A stretch of DNA of 64,000 nucleotides from Hortaea werneckii (lineage: Eukaryota; Ascomycota; Dothideomycetes; Mycosphaerellales; Teratosphaeriaceae), in the NCBI GenBank assembly GCA_037044905.1, contig JBAOKB010000105.1:648865-712864 (forward strand), given 5' to 3'. The notes under the pieces are model-generated. The model saw only the letters and a program-made list of their open reading frames with translations. It searched no databases and was not told where the DNA came from. This document shows positions 11,389-21,787 of the stretch, piece after piece; position 1 is the first letter of the stretch, and every line of letters begins with the position of its first letter. The position numbers and the translations under genes were made by a program.

Positions 11389-11931
11389 GTTGAAGCTCTG
11401 TGACGAGATGTGCTCTGCAAAGTAAAGCTGGATCTAATGGTAGGGTTGTTCAGGTAAATTGAAAGACTGCTAAAAGGTGTTTGTGCACAATGAAATGTGC
11501 GTGGAAGTAACGCCCAAAAGGTACCTAGGAAATTAATCCTTGCTTATTTCGACTCTGGCAATGGATGCCACACACGTCAGCGATTACGCCCATCGCTCAG
11601 CTTACAACACTGCAATGTGTTGCCGTTCTGGCTTGCTGGTTGCCCGATCGCGAATAATGATGCTGACCGCAGTCAACCCCGCATTTCCGTCCGTGATGAT
11701 CAGTGGAGCTGTAAAGCTCATAACCAAAACAGGAAACACCCAAACAGTCCGATGTCGCTACCGCTTGTCACTTGCCGATGGCTATGTCAAGGCAGAGGTG
11801 GTCGTACAGGTGAGATGGTTGAAGCTGCTTTGGTCGAAAGCTCAAAAGTGCCGCGGTTACTCGAAGGCTGATATGATACCTGTCGGCACTTCGCTTCGCA
11901 CGAAGCATATCGCAAAGAACAGTCCATTAAA
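11389..11931. other. Intergenic between divergent MBL and CMD genes
   Basis: A 543-bp gap between start codons of two genes that point away from each other, so it should contain both promoters. Open frames across it (11497-11871, 11540-12088) show no protein pattern. Confidence 0.5.
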
Positions 11932-12479
11932 ATGGTTGCGGAATATTCGCCTGAAGAGGTCAAGAAGGCCCATGAGATTCTATACAATGAGGGACTCAAG
12001 ATGCGATATCAGGTGGCAGGAAAGGAGTATGTCGACAGATCGCTCAAGGCAGCTGATAATCCATTCGCAAAACCAATGCAGGAAGTAAGTCAGCTCAACC
12101 GCTGTGCACACGAAGTAAGGAAGAGACTTCAGAACACTGTATTGACATAGCCCAGTATGTAGCAGAAGCATGCTGGGGATGGGTCTGGGCACGTCCTGGC
12201 CTGGATCTGAAAGTGCGCTCCTTCCTCAACATCGCCATGCTCTGCGCACAGAACCGAGGCACGGAGCTTGGAACCCATGTTCGCGGCGCCTTGAACAACG
12301 GCGCTACGGAAGAAGAAATCCGGGAAGTCATCCTGCAAGCGGCGGGTTACTGTGGTATGCCTGCTGGGATCGAAGGGTTCAGAGTCGCTGGGAAGGTGGT
12401 CGAGGATTGGAAGAAAGAGCAAGTGGCAAGGGGCATGCTACGGGAGACCATGCGGATATTGGCGTGGACCAGCGGATGA
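11932..12479 (+). CDS. Carboxymuconolactone decarboxylase family protein
   Basis: Alpha-helical CMD/AhpD-fold protein. Gamma-carboxymuconolactone decarboxylases act in protocatechuate breakdown, while others reduce peroxides. Two exons, 11932-12084 and 12156-12479, with a 71-nt intron (GTAAGT..CCCAG, phase 0) joining ..KPMQE to YVAEACWGWVWARPGLD. The product is 158 residues. The family signature is present: RSFLNIAMLCAQNRGTEL, then THVRGALNNGATEEEIREV and QAAGYCGMPAGIEGFRVA. A single Cys (GYCG) rather than the CxxC of AhpD favours the decarboxylase-type branch. No damage. It is divergent from the lactonase-like gene, which suggests shared control of a small catabolic activity, but the substrate link is inference. 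Confidence 0.88.
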
Positions 12480-13009
12480 ATACGGATCAGGTGTGAGGAG
12501 TGGGCGTGGAGGTGGAGTTTCAAGGGGAAACGCGTGAGAAGCGGTCGAGAATTGTGGAATATCGATAGCACTGAAATGATTGCTTGTTCTTCAGGTGCAG
12601 ACATCATGAATGATGACTCCAATGCCACGACTGTGTACATACTAGTATTCGCTCGTAGGAGGAGACGGATTTAAGGACGCGTTGCGAACGCGCTTGGGGT
12701 TTGCCAAGAGTTTGGACGTCATCGCGTGTCGAGTTGACAGAAGCAGGCAATGGAGGTCACTTCAAACATGACACTGCCAGCTTTTCCATGTCAAATAATG
12801 GCTCGCCCTGATCAACACCGGATGTGTAGATTACTGCCTTGATGAAAAAAATGCTCTTCCTTCCAACTTGAGGATGCTCGCTTGTTTCCGCCACGTGCCT
12901 TCTGCTTTTGGCAAACTCGATATCCACATCTGTAGGAGGAGAATTGCTGAGGCTCATAAATTGGTAGCGGTCAAACCTCTAACCACACCATCCTGCCTGC
13001 CTGCCTATC
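12480..13009. other. Intergenic, no gene seen
   Basis: About 530 bp between the CMD stop and the Tep1 start. No convincing frame; probably 3' leader of one gene and promoter of the next. Confidence 0.5.
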
Positions 13010-14829
13010 ATGGCTTCTTTGCTCCGCCAGATTGTAGCTGGCCCACGCATGCGACATCCAGAAGCTGACCTCGATCTCTGCTATGTTACCGACAACATCA
13101 TCGCAACGTCTGGCCCCTCATCCAGCTACCCCCAAGTCGCATATCGGAATCCATTGAAAGACTTGGTGAAGTTCCTCGATTCAAAACATGGGTCAAACTG
13201 GGCAATATGGGAGTTCAGAGCCGAAGGGACAGGATATCCTGATGAAGAGGTCTACGGAAGAGTGAAACATTATCCATGGCCTGACCACCATCCTCCTCCG
13301 TTTGGTTGGTGCCTCTGATAATGGCCTCGATGAGAAATTGGCTTCAGGATAAGGAAGCGGAGGGCAGGGTGGCTGTAGTGCACTGTAAGGCTGGCAAGGG
13401 ACGCAGCGGGACGATAAGCTGTTCATATCTGATCAGTGAGGAGGCATGGACAGCAGAGGATGCTATGAAAAGGTTCACCGAGAGACGAATGCGACCTGGA
13501 TTTGGTAACGGAATCAGTATACCAAGCCAGCTACGAACTATCCGGTACGTAGATCGGTGGACGAAGAACGGCAAACACTACATGGAGAGGCCAGCGGAGA
13601 TTGTCGAATTGCATGTCTGGGGTCTACGGGACGGTGTCAAGGTTGCAATCGAAAGCTATGTGGAAGAAGGCAAGGTTATCAAGAAGTTTCACCAGTTCGC
13701 GAAAGCCGAGCGAGAGGTTGTGCGCGGCTCCATCCGGAAAGAAATGGGCTTTGCTGATGTGGCGATGGAAGTTATGGGTAAGGCTAAGGAGAAGACGAAG
13801 ACAATGCCAAAAGATGCAGGTGATGTTGTCGAATCTCAGAATGGCGATGTTCCAAAAGATACAGCAACATCAGGATTGAACAGTGTCAACTCTGAACTTC
13901 AGCCCGGAGGAGGTGATGTGATCTTTCGACCCTCGGAACGTATTGTCCTGCCTAGCAGTGATATCAACATCGACTTCGAGCGCCGCAACAAGTCTAAGTA
14001 CGGCGGCTTTACTATGGTAACCTCTGTGGCACATGTCTGGTTCAACACTTTCTTCGAAGGAAACGGACCCGAGCAATCTGGCAAAGCAGACGACTCGGGT
14101 GTATTCGAAATCGAATGGGACGCCATGGACGGTATCAAAGGCTCTTCACGGAAAGGCACACGTGCCTTCGACCGAATGGCGGTGGTCTGGAAAACGCCTG
14201 CGGAGGAAGCGCGACGAGCCAGCGTCATGGTCGAAGAGCCTGGCGAAGGCGAGCCCGTCAAAGAGATGTCCTCGGCGGACTGGAAGAAGTCAGACGATCT
14301 CAGTCAGGACTTTGAAAAGAAGCTTGGTCTGAGAGCAGATATGGCAGCGAGCGCTACGGTCAGCAGAGCGAACAGTCCGGGACCTAGCACGGGTGGTAGT
14401 AATGCCAGCGACGATGTCCCAGATGAGATCGAGGGTGTCAAGCAACATGTACCGCCGACCGATGAGAATCTGCTTAGTGGCGTCACTGGGGATCAAAGAG
14501 ATACTGATGTTGGTCAAGCTGAGGAAGCTACGCCGAAGGATGATGGTGAAGTCTCTGCAACTGCGAAGAAATTGAAGAACCCTATCACTCGGAGCCAAGC
14601 TGAAGAAGCAACAATGATCGAAATCGCAGATGAATATGACGTGCAACGCTGTTTGATGACAACGACAAAGGTGGACTGTGGCGACAATAGCCGACTCTTC
14701 CGCCTTACTTTGTCCCATAGAGTCCAGAACATTTACGATACATTCAAGCCTGTTTTCAGATGGAAAAAAAGCAGTCAGTATTCCCGCTCAGTCCGCGAGT
14801 TGTTCCTTCTAGAGAGATTCCATCGTTAA
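13010..14829 (+). CDS. tep1: Tep1, PTEN-like phosphoinositide/dual-specificity phosphatase, one frameshift
   Basis: Fungal PTEN homologue that dephosphorylates PIP3-type lipids at the membrane. The N-terminus (LDLCYVTDNIIATSGPSS, WEFRAEGTGY, YPWPDHHPPPF) is in one frame. The rest, from LVPLIMASMRNWL and the catalytic P-loop HCKAGKGRSG (HCxxGxxR), is in the next. The frames join if one base is missing at about 13304; no GT..AG intron fits. A C2-like domain follows (VEIHVWGL, FRPSERIVLPSSDINIDFE, GGFTMVTSVAHVWFNTFF), then a Pro/Ser/Glu-rich tail. Corrected length is about 606 residues. The last 70 residues are unlike the usual C-terminus, so the 3' end may be mis-modelled or contain an unseen intron. 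The signature cysteine and arginine are intact. Confidence 0.85.
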
Positions 14830-15039
14830 ATGTACCGGTATGACAAGCCTTCGCTCGCTGTACAGAAATTTGCCGGCTTCAGTCTCAGTTCGACAAGTAC
14901 CTTCGCGAGCTCTCAAAGTATATCTGGTAGTTTACAAGGCTCTATGCGAGGTCGCAGAACAGCTCTTGAGATCGACAAACACCGTGAGAAGCAGGACGAG
15001 CTCGAGAAAAATAAACGTGTCTGTATGGTAATGGTCATT

Positions 15040-16384
15040 TCACAACTTAGCAGCCTCAGCGCCCCAGCCCGGCACGTCGTTCAAGTCTATCAAAGGCGGT
15101 GGATGCGGGTCTTGAACATGGCCGACCTTCAGACCCGGCCTCCATCGCCACTTCTGCTGGATCTGAGCATCGAGCTTCCCTTCCAGCTTCCAGCATATCC
15201 ACAATGTACTTCCCTATCACCGGCAAAAATTTGAACCCATGAGCGGACTCTCCAACTGCTAAGCTCAAACCCTGATGCGCGGGATGTTTGTCGATCAGAA
15301 GTTGAAGTCCGGCATATCTGCGTCCCAACAGATCCTCGTCTCAAACCACAGACGTTCAGCGAGCTCTGGTGTCAATTGCCGCACCCAAGCGCGGATGCGG
15401 TCTTCCACGGGCTTAGGTACGGTATCATGTGGATGATCGCAGCGATAGCGAGGCAGCGAAGGGCTTCCCTTCTGCTTTGGGTCGCAGTTTGTGACGAATT
15501 GCACAGCGCCAATCTTAATAATGCCATCCGCTTCCGGTGGAAACATGATCCCTCCTTCAAAGTGGTCGATGATCGGGAAGTTCTTGTACTTCTCAACTTC
15601 CTCAGGCGACAATTGAATGTGGCCGACAGTGTGGCCTTTGGCTACTAGTTGGCCTTCCATGTCAAGGATGCTTCCCGCAGCAGCGCCAGCGGCCAATATC
15701 ACATGATCTGCAAGGTTCGTGCTGCCATCTGCGGACTTGGTACCAAGACAATTGCCGGCATCGTCAAACAGAAGTTCTTTGACGTACCCAGCGTCTCCGC
15801 AGAGATACTTGACGCCTTTCGCAATCGCAGCATCGGCCATCCGTTCCAGCGCCGTCTTCGCATCAGCCCATCCACCTGACGAATTGTGGAAGACTTTCCA
15901 TCCTTCCATTGGGCCGCAGTACGCCGGCCATGTTTGCCTTACTCGCATCCGGCGTGATGGGTCTTGCTGCCGGATGTCCTCGATCACGAGCTGTCTCGAT
16001 CGAGCCCTGGATAAAGGGAAGACTTGAGCCATTCTCAGGAGCGGCCAGAAGCCAGCCTGTGCGATGGTAGAGGCCTGCATAAAGTCCATTCGGATCACGC
16101 CATTGCTCGACACTTTCGGTCGCAAGACTGGCGTAGAGAGGCTCCGGGTAGTCTGCTCGTATGACTTTGTTGATGTCGTTGGCCGCAGCGATTTCGGACG
16201 GCGGCGGGAAGCGGTCGAGCACCGTCACGTTCTTGTATCCACGCTTGGCTAGGTGGAAGGCTGTCGATGTACCGAAAGTTCCTGCAACATGCAATTAGAA
16301 CGGATATTGGAATGGACAAACGTTTATGAGCTTACCGCCTCCAACGATCAAGATTGAGTTGCTTTGATCCAGCTTCGGCGCCAT
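15040..16384 (-). CDS. Fructosyl-amine/sarcosine oxidase-type FAD oxidoreductase, three frameshifts
   Basis: Peroxisomal or cytosolic flavoprotein family that oxidises Amadori compounds or N-methyl amino acids to H2O2 and aldehyde. Exon 1 (16384-16336) encodes ..ILIVGG, and the 54-nt intron (16335-16282) joins it to GTFGTSTAFHLAKRGYKNV, completing the FAD GxGxxG motif. AANDINKVIRADY is the next family block. Later blocks GWADAKTALERM, LAAGAAAGSIL, RLWFETRICWDADMPD (with the Cys next to the flavin) and ESAHGFKFLPVIGKYIVDML lie in three frames. The joins need an extra base at about 15912, a missing base at about 15298 and an extra base at about 15180. The repaired length is 429 residues, right for the family, ending at 15040 with WRWRPG..PPPLIDLNDVPGW. 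It is divergent from an amino-acid permease. Confidence 0.8.
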
Positions 16385-16892
16385 ACTTGATGGCATTGAA
16401 CTGGAAATCACAATTCTTCAATGATCGGAACTCGTGCTCTTGTCTATGGACTTGTCACGAGCCTAGCTTTTGATTGAAACGGGCAAGGACTTTCTAGAGC
16501 AAGACTGCGGCCCCGAACGCTTGCCCGCATCCTCACAACTAGGCCGAGATAAGCGATCACCTATTTGCAGATCACTCGAAGATGATAGACGTGTTGCCCG
16601 GGCCGGTCAAGGCATTATCTCACCTCCACAGCGAGAGATGGCAGTCGCTAGGCGATTCGGCTGGTCGAAATGGTGCCAGCCTTTGGCGACGATGCTCAGG
16701 CCTAACTGCATTCGTACGATCTTGCGCATCAGTCCTGATAGGATGATTGCTCCAGTACCACCCTCGGAAAGGGTCGTACGGCGATATCATCGTGCCTTGC
16801 TTAAGACTCTCTCCACTTCACCTTTACTTAAGGCCTTTGGAAAACGTCTTCAACTCCAGCTTAGCCTCTCAGATTCAGCTTTCGACTTCGCA
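16385..16892. promoter_or_regulatory. Bidirectional promoter of FAD amine oxidase and permease
   Basis: A 508-bp gap between two start codons pointing away from each other. It contains GATA core sequences (for example GATAAG near 16548), which could be targets of nitrogen-control GATA factors. A site this short is expected by chance, so the regulatory idea is inference from the neighbours. Confidence 0.4.
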
Positions 16893-18719
16893 ATGTCCGT
16901 CAAGAAAGCCTTCGGAGAACCTGTTGCAGCAGCCACGGACACCACCAAGGACCTTGACGTTGGCGAAATCGTCAACCAGAGCCAGGAAGCCGAAGATGGC
17001 CAGTATCAACGCACAATCAGCAGCAGGCAGATTCACGTTGGTTTTCTACACAGTTCCCCGTCGCACCAGCATCCCAACTCGATAACTGATCTAGAACCTA
17101 GGTCATGTCCCTAGGCGGCCAAATCGGCGCCGGCATCTTCATCTCCAGCGGCAAGAACCTCCGCGATGGCGGACCAGCAAGCCTCCTCCTCGACTTCGCT
17201 ACTGTCTGCACTTGTGTCTGGGCAATGCTGCAGTCAGTATCCGAAATGACGATAGCTTTCCCAGTCAGCGGCAACTACATCGATTTCGCCGACCGCTTCG
17301 TTGATTCCGCTCTCGGATTTGCTGGAGGGTTCTCCATGTGGTTGGGCTGGACGGCAATCGTCGCTAGCGAAGCTACCTTCTTTAGCGTTCTGGTGAGCTA
17401 CTGGGCGCAAGATCGTGTGCACGAGGCCGTGTGGTTCTCGCTGTTCCTGATTTGCATTTTCATCATCTTCGCTTTGCCGAATTCGGTGAGTACACATCAG
17501 GGATCAGTGAGGGGTGCTATGTTGACATGAAGGCAGGCTTTCGCTTGGTTCGAGTATGCGACAGCAGTCCTGAAGATCTTCGCCCTCATCATCTTCATCA
17601 TCGTCGCGTTTGCTTTGGTCCTCGGCGCCGGTCCCGACGGCTACGTCCATCACGGGGAGACATGGCAAGGTGGGCTAGCCTTTCGAAATGGCTTCAAAGG
17701 CTATGGCAACTCTGTCCTTCTTGCAATCCTGGCTATTGGAGACAATAGCTTCACGGGCTTCATCGCTGGCGAAGCTGTCTCGCCGCGCTACTCGGTTGCA
17801 CATGCGGTGAATCTGATTCCCTGCGCGAGTTACGGGGTTTTATCTCGTGTCGATGATGTTCATTGGGCTTCTCGTACCCGCGAACAGTGACCGCCTGTTG
17901 GGTGGGTCGGGTGTTGCTGCTTCGCCTTTTGTCATTAGCATTGACGAAGCAGGTATCAAGGGCTTGCCGGATCTCCTGAATGTTGTGATCATGTTCGCCG
18001 TCATGTCGATTGGCGCGGAGTCCGTCTACGTTGCCAGCCGTATTCTTGCGGGCTATGTCCCATCAGCGTCTTATTCCACCCTGGATCGCTCGGGTCGACA
18101 GGCGGGGAAGACCACGCACGGCGTTGGCTATCACGCTGGGCGTAGCTGTCGCGCTGACATACTGCAACCTCTCTTCAGGCGGTATCGAAGTCTGTAAGTA
18201 TAGAGCTACACGCTGTCCGTACGTTTAAAGATCAGTCCATTTCTGACCTTCTTTGCTCCAGTCAACTGGCTTGCTCAGATCTCGACTACTGGTTACTTTT
18301 GCGTCTGGATAGTCGTGGGGATCACGAGTTTGCGCTTCCGCGCAGCACTCAAAGCCCAGAATGACCATCTGTTCCGAGAAAGCTACGCCTGGAAGTGTGC
18401 CGTCTGGCCTTTCCCTCCCAGTTGGCTTCTCATCTGCTGCACTCTGTACACTGGCTGTTCGGTCTACTTGGCGCTGTACCCTATAGGCGCCGATGCACCA
18501 TCAGCGTATTCTTTCTTCCAGTATATGATCGGCTTGTTGCTGATTATCTCTACGGGCCTCGGGTACAAGATTATTTTTCGCACCAAGCTCAGAGATCCGG
18601 CCACGGTCGATTTGAAGACAGGCCGCCGGCCACTAGGAGCGGAAGAGATCAAAATGCTAGACGAGTATTACGCGCTATCGCCATGGCAAAGATTGTGGGC
18701 TTACGTGAAGCTATGGTAG
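16893..18719 (+). CDS. Amino-acid permease (YAT/APC family), two frameshifts
   Basis: Plasma-membrane amino-acid/proton symporter with about 12 hydrophobic segments. Four exons: 16893-17036, 17102-17485, 17537-18193 and 18262-18719. Introns are 65, 51 and 68 nt. Exon 2 opens with VMSLGGQIGAGIFISSG, the first membrane helix and family signature. Later blocks are GDNSFTGFIAGEAVSPRYSVAHAVNLIP, SIGAESVYVASRIL and the last helices. Two places break the frame: an extra base near 17820 (NLIP to ARVTGFYLVSMMF) and one near 18046 (SRIL to RAMSHQRLIPPW). With both removed the protein is 546 residues, typical. It shares its promoter region with the fructosyl-amine-type oxidase, so uptake and oxidation of the same amine substrate is a reasonable guess. 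Confidence 0.85.
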
Positions 18720-18814
18720 TGGCTTAGGTAGAGTTTACGAAGCAGTCTCGTGGGCATTGCTCTCCTCCAAAGCAGTATCCGGGCCGTTTTCTCGTCCGTC
18801 TATCACGAGCAAAA

Positions 18815-19681
18815 TCACTCGTAAGTATACGATTCGATGTTGATAGTGTCAATCGTCCAGGTCTTCCCATTATCACCAGTAACCATATCGCCAGATGCAC
18901 CCGTAGTGCCCAAGGTCTGGATGTAATTGGGATCCGCAACGTCCATGATGAGCTGCGCAATGTTAGTTGCTGAAGTCTCGCACAAACTACCAAGGTCCTG
19001 ATGAATGAACTCGCCTTGGTATCGACATATCGATGGCTAGGCACTGTCCCGCATGCCGACTGCTGGCACTCGATCGCGGTGCCCAAGCCCTGCGCTCTGC
19101 CGCTTGAGGTCGACAGCCGGGAGACTGCCTCACCGTTCAGAGAGACGGTTTGGTCGTACTGGAGGTCTGATCGTTGTACTTGTCTAGGATGGGTGTCAGT
19201 GGACACGTCTTCTCAGGCCACTGTTGGTCTACTCACAGTGGAAAGTCACAGATGAGCCAGGCTCGGCTGCTACTGCTTCGCCCATTTTCTGGGTTGCTGT
19301 GGGAAGGGCTTAGCTCCAGTGTTTATTCATGACGGGACGTTCAAGATGATGTTTTTCCGTCTTACTCTCAAGAGTACTGGCAACGATACACCATACGCCT
19401 CGGCCAGCGGCAGAGCATCCAGAGGTCCCCTGTGTGTTGGAGATGGCTAGTCCCTGAATCAAGTCGCCATCGCTTGTCCCCATACCAGGCCAGAGTGCTA
19501 GATTGCCCGTTTGCGGGCTGTTTACATCGGGGAGGATGAGAGTGGTGCTCGCCTCGCGGATGAAACTGTTTTGCGCGACTGGACCTGTGCTGAGGGCGTT
19601 GGAGAATTGGACTCCGTAGTCGGCGATGGCGAGTTGGACTGCTGTTGCGAGTGAGGCTAGGAATTTGGTCGAGGCGTGCAT
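18815..19681 (-). CDS. Small secreted fungal protein with a GC-AG intron
   Basis: Four exons: 19681-19366, 19296-19237, 19178-19015 and 18952-18815, giving 225 residues. The signal peptide is MHASTKFLASLATAVQLAIA. The mature part starts DYGVQFSNAL and has blocks STTLILPDVNSPQTGNLALW, GRGVWCIVASTLE, GEAVAAEPGSSVTFH, QYDQTVSLNGEAVSRL, ECQQSACGTVPSHRY and DVADPNYIQTLG, ending NIESYTYE. The style (Cys pairs, WPGMGT, short beta-strand-like segments) suggests an extracellular beta-sandwich protein, but I do not recognise a characterised family. Introns 1 and 2 are normal. The third starts with GCGAGT, not GT, and has CTAAC before the acceptor; it joins VDTK to LIMDVAD. A 38-nt GT..AG alternative exists but is too short. 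No function is claimed. Confidence 0.75.
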
Positions 19682-21787
19682 GGTTGAGATTGGCAAGCTG
19701 GAGTTAGTTTGATGAGACGGGACTTTGGTAGGAAAGGGTTTTCGAGGTGGACTAAATGTTAATGCTTGACCGGCAAACAAGTGAAGCAGTGTAAAAATCG
19801 ACAGAACACTCGATTCCCTTCCTTCAGAGTGTAATGAAGCGAGAAGCAAAAAGAAATATACACCTTACATTGAGACCATAGACCTACCAACCCTAAGCTC
19901 GCTTGGTTCTCATAATCAACTTCCTACACATCGGTTGCAATGGCAGCTGGAGTATCTGACGACGCGGTGAGACCAGATTGGGAAAGACGACCGAATGCCG
20001 CTATATGGCAGCTTTTAGAGCCTTCTATGAATGGCCAGGGCTCGCCAGATGATGGATATGGAACATGGCAATCAGACGAACCTGTCAATCTGCGACGTAG
20101 CGCATGGGCATGACCATGTGATTCCCTCCGAGAATTTGGCGAGATGCCTGAGGACGTACATACATCAATAGCTGGAGGGTCTCGCTTGTCAACCAGTACA
20201 TGGTAATCATAGATGAGTGGTTGAGCAGGAGAGAGAAATGGAGGCGGCGTCATCGTTGGCCGGGATGCTGTCTGGGAACTGTCCTCATCAAGCGGCTCCG
20301 GCATCATTCCAAGTCCCTGGATTCGAAGTGATCAAAACCTGTGATTGCGGAATACAGGCTGCTCGGTGAGAAACATCACCGTCGATGCCTAGGGTGGTCA
20401 CTGTCGTGAACCTATACTGTTTGTCTGCTGCACCGGCTCTCGCATGCTGGCCTGCATAATCGGGATGGGCCGCTGTTCGGCTAGCCGGAAGTCGTCGATC
20501 CCGAGCCCGCTCGCCACTTGCCCAACCGTGCGCGTAGCTGTCGAATGGCAACGTCTTCAACCGTCTTCGTCAACAGGCTGCCTTCAAGCCTTACCTTATG
20601 TACAGTACCACTCCCCGGGCTAGGCTCTGCGGAACCGCATTTGGCCGAAAACCCTTGCCTCGCACGACTGAGACATGCCCAAATTGGATGCACGTCTCTC
20701 GAGACTTGACGGTCCTCTACATCGATCCGAAGTGCCGGCCACGCGTCGCTTTCCAGTTGTCAGGCGTCCTACATTTAATTACTAGTACTTCCTGATGAAC
20801 AGAAAGTCAGCCGCGGCCTCGCGGTTACTATGTACTAAGTACTATGTAGAGACGTGGTCTGCAATGCCTAACACTTAACGAGGATGGCGGCACCTTAGCC
20901 ATTCATCGGCTTTACCTTTGCAACTTTGTATGCACATTCAAGTTAAATTATTATTTGCCTGTCACATTTGTCACTGGGTACTCCAGCTTCCCCGCGATCG
21001 TCAAACCGTCATCGAGCCATTGGCTTCGCATCGCACAGAAGGATGAAACTGACCAACAGACTCACGTCGAACAAAACGTGAACAGGACATGACTCACTCG
21101 CCGTCGGAACAGCACTTTCACCAAGCCGGTGCCTTATAAATCGCATCCTCAAGCCTAAGACATGTCGTCGGTGGCGGCAGAGTAGCAAGCACCACAAGAA
21201 CATTGAGAACGTCTAGAGCGCTGCACGACTCTGGCTCAAGCGCGAAGTCTAAATAAACTCAGATCTCAACTGGTGCGGATGTCATCGGAAGCTGCATAAC
21301 GACCATCCGAGCCAGCCCATATGCATCCGGATCCCTTGGCTTACGCTCCGTCACGAAATGCTACTGTCGCGTCCTGTGTATGCTATGCATTCTCGGTCGG
21401 TGGGACGCCGCAGCATCACAGCTCCTGTTCACAACCAGTATCTTGGAACGTATCTCAGCCTCAAGCCATGCTCCAACTCTGTCGGAACTACCTGTCACAC
21501 ATCCGAGCCCAATGGCTTAGGAAGAGCTTCGTCAATGTTCACTTGGCCTGGCGTCATTGGTAAGCTAATTTATGCGTATAGCAGGTCATCAATAAAGATG
21601 ATCCCCTCGGCCACTAGAAACGTTCGTAGGTGTAGCTTTTACTTGCTCCATTGATTTTCTCGCACTTCTACGCATCCCCTCACACCATCCGTCTTCGCCG
21701 CATCAAAAATTACGCTGGAGTATCCATTGCAGGTTGTAAAAGCCACTACCGGATCTGGCCATTGAAAACAGGAACGCATTCGCTGCC
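19682..21787. other. Long intergenic region, no secure gene
   Basis: About 2.1 kb. Minus-strand frames at 19924-20307 and 20288-20560 overlap and have a mixed, Ser/Pro/Arg-rich composition with no recognisable motif; they may be a degraded gene or chance. A short palindromic stretch (TACTATGTACTAAGTACTATGTA) lies near 20828. The right part should contain the ABC transporter promoter. Confidence 0.5.

Noticed and set aside
19924..20560. Possible minus-strand hypothetical gene
   Set aside because: Overlapping frames and Ser/Pro/Arg-rich composition without any motif; kept only as a remark in the intergenic entry.
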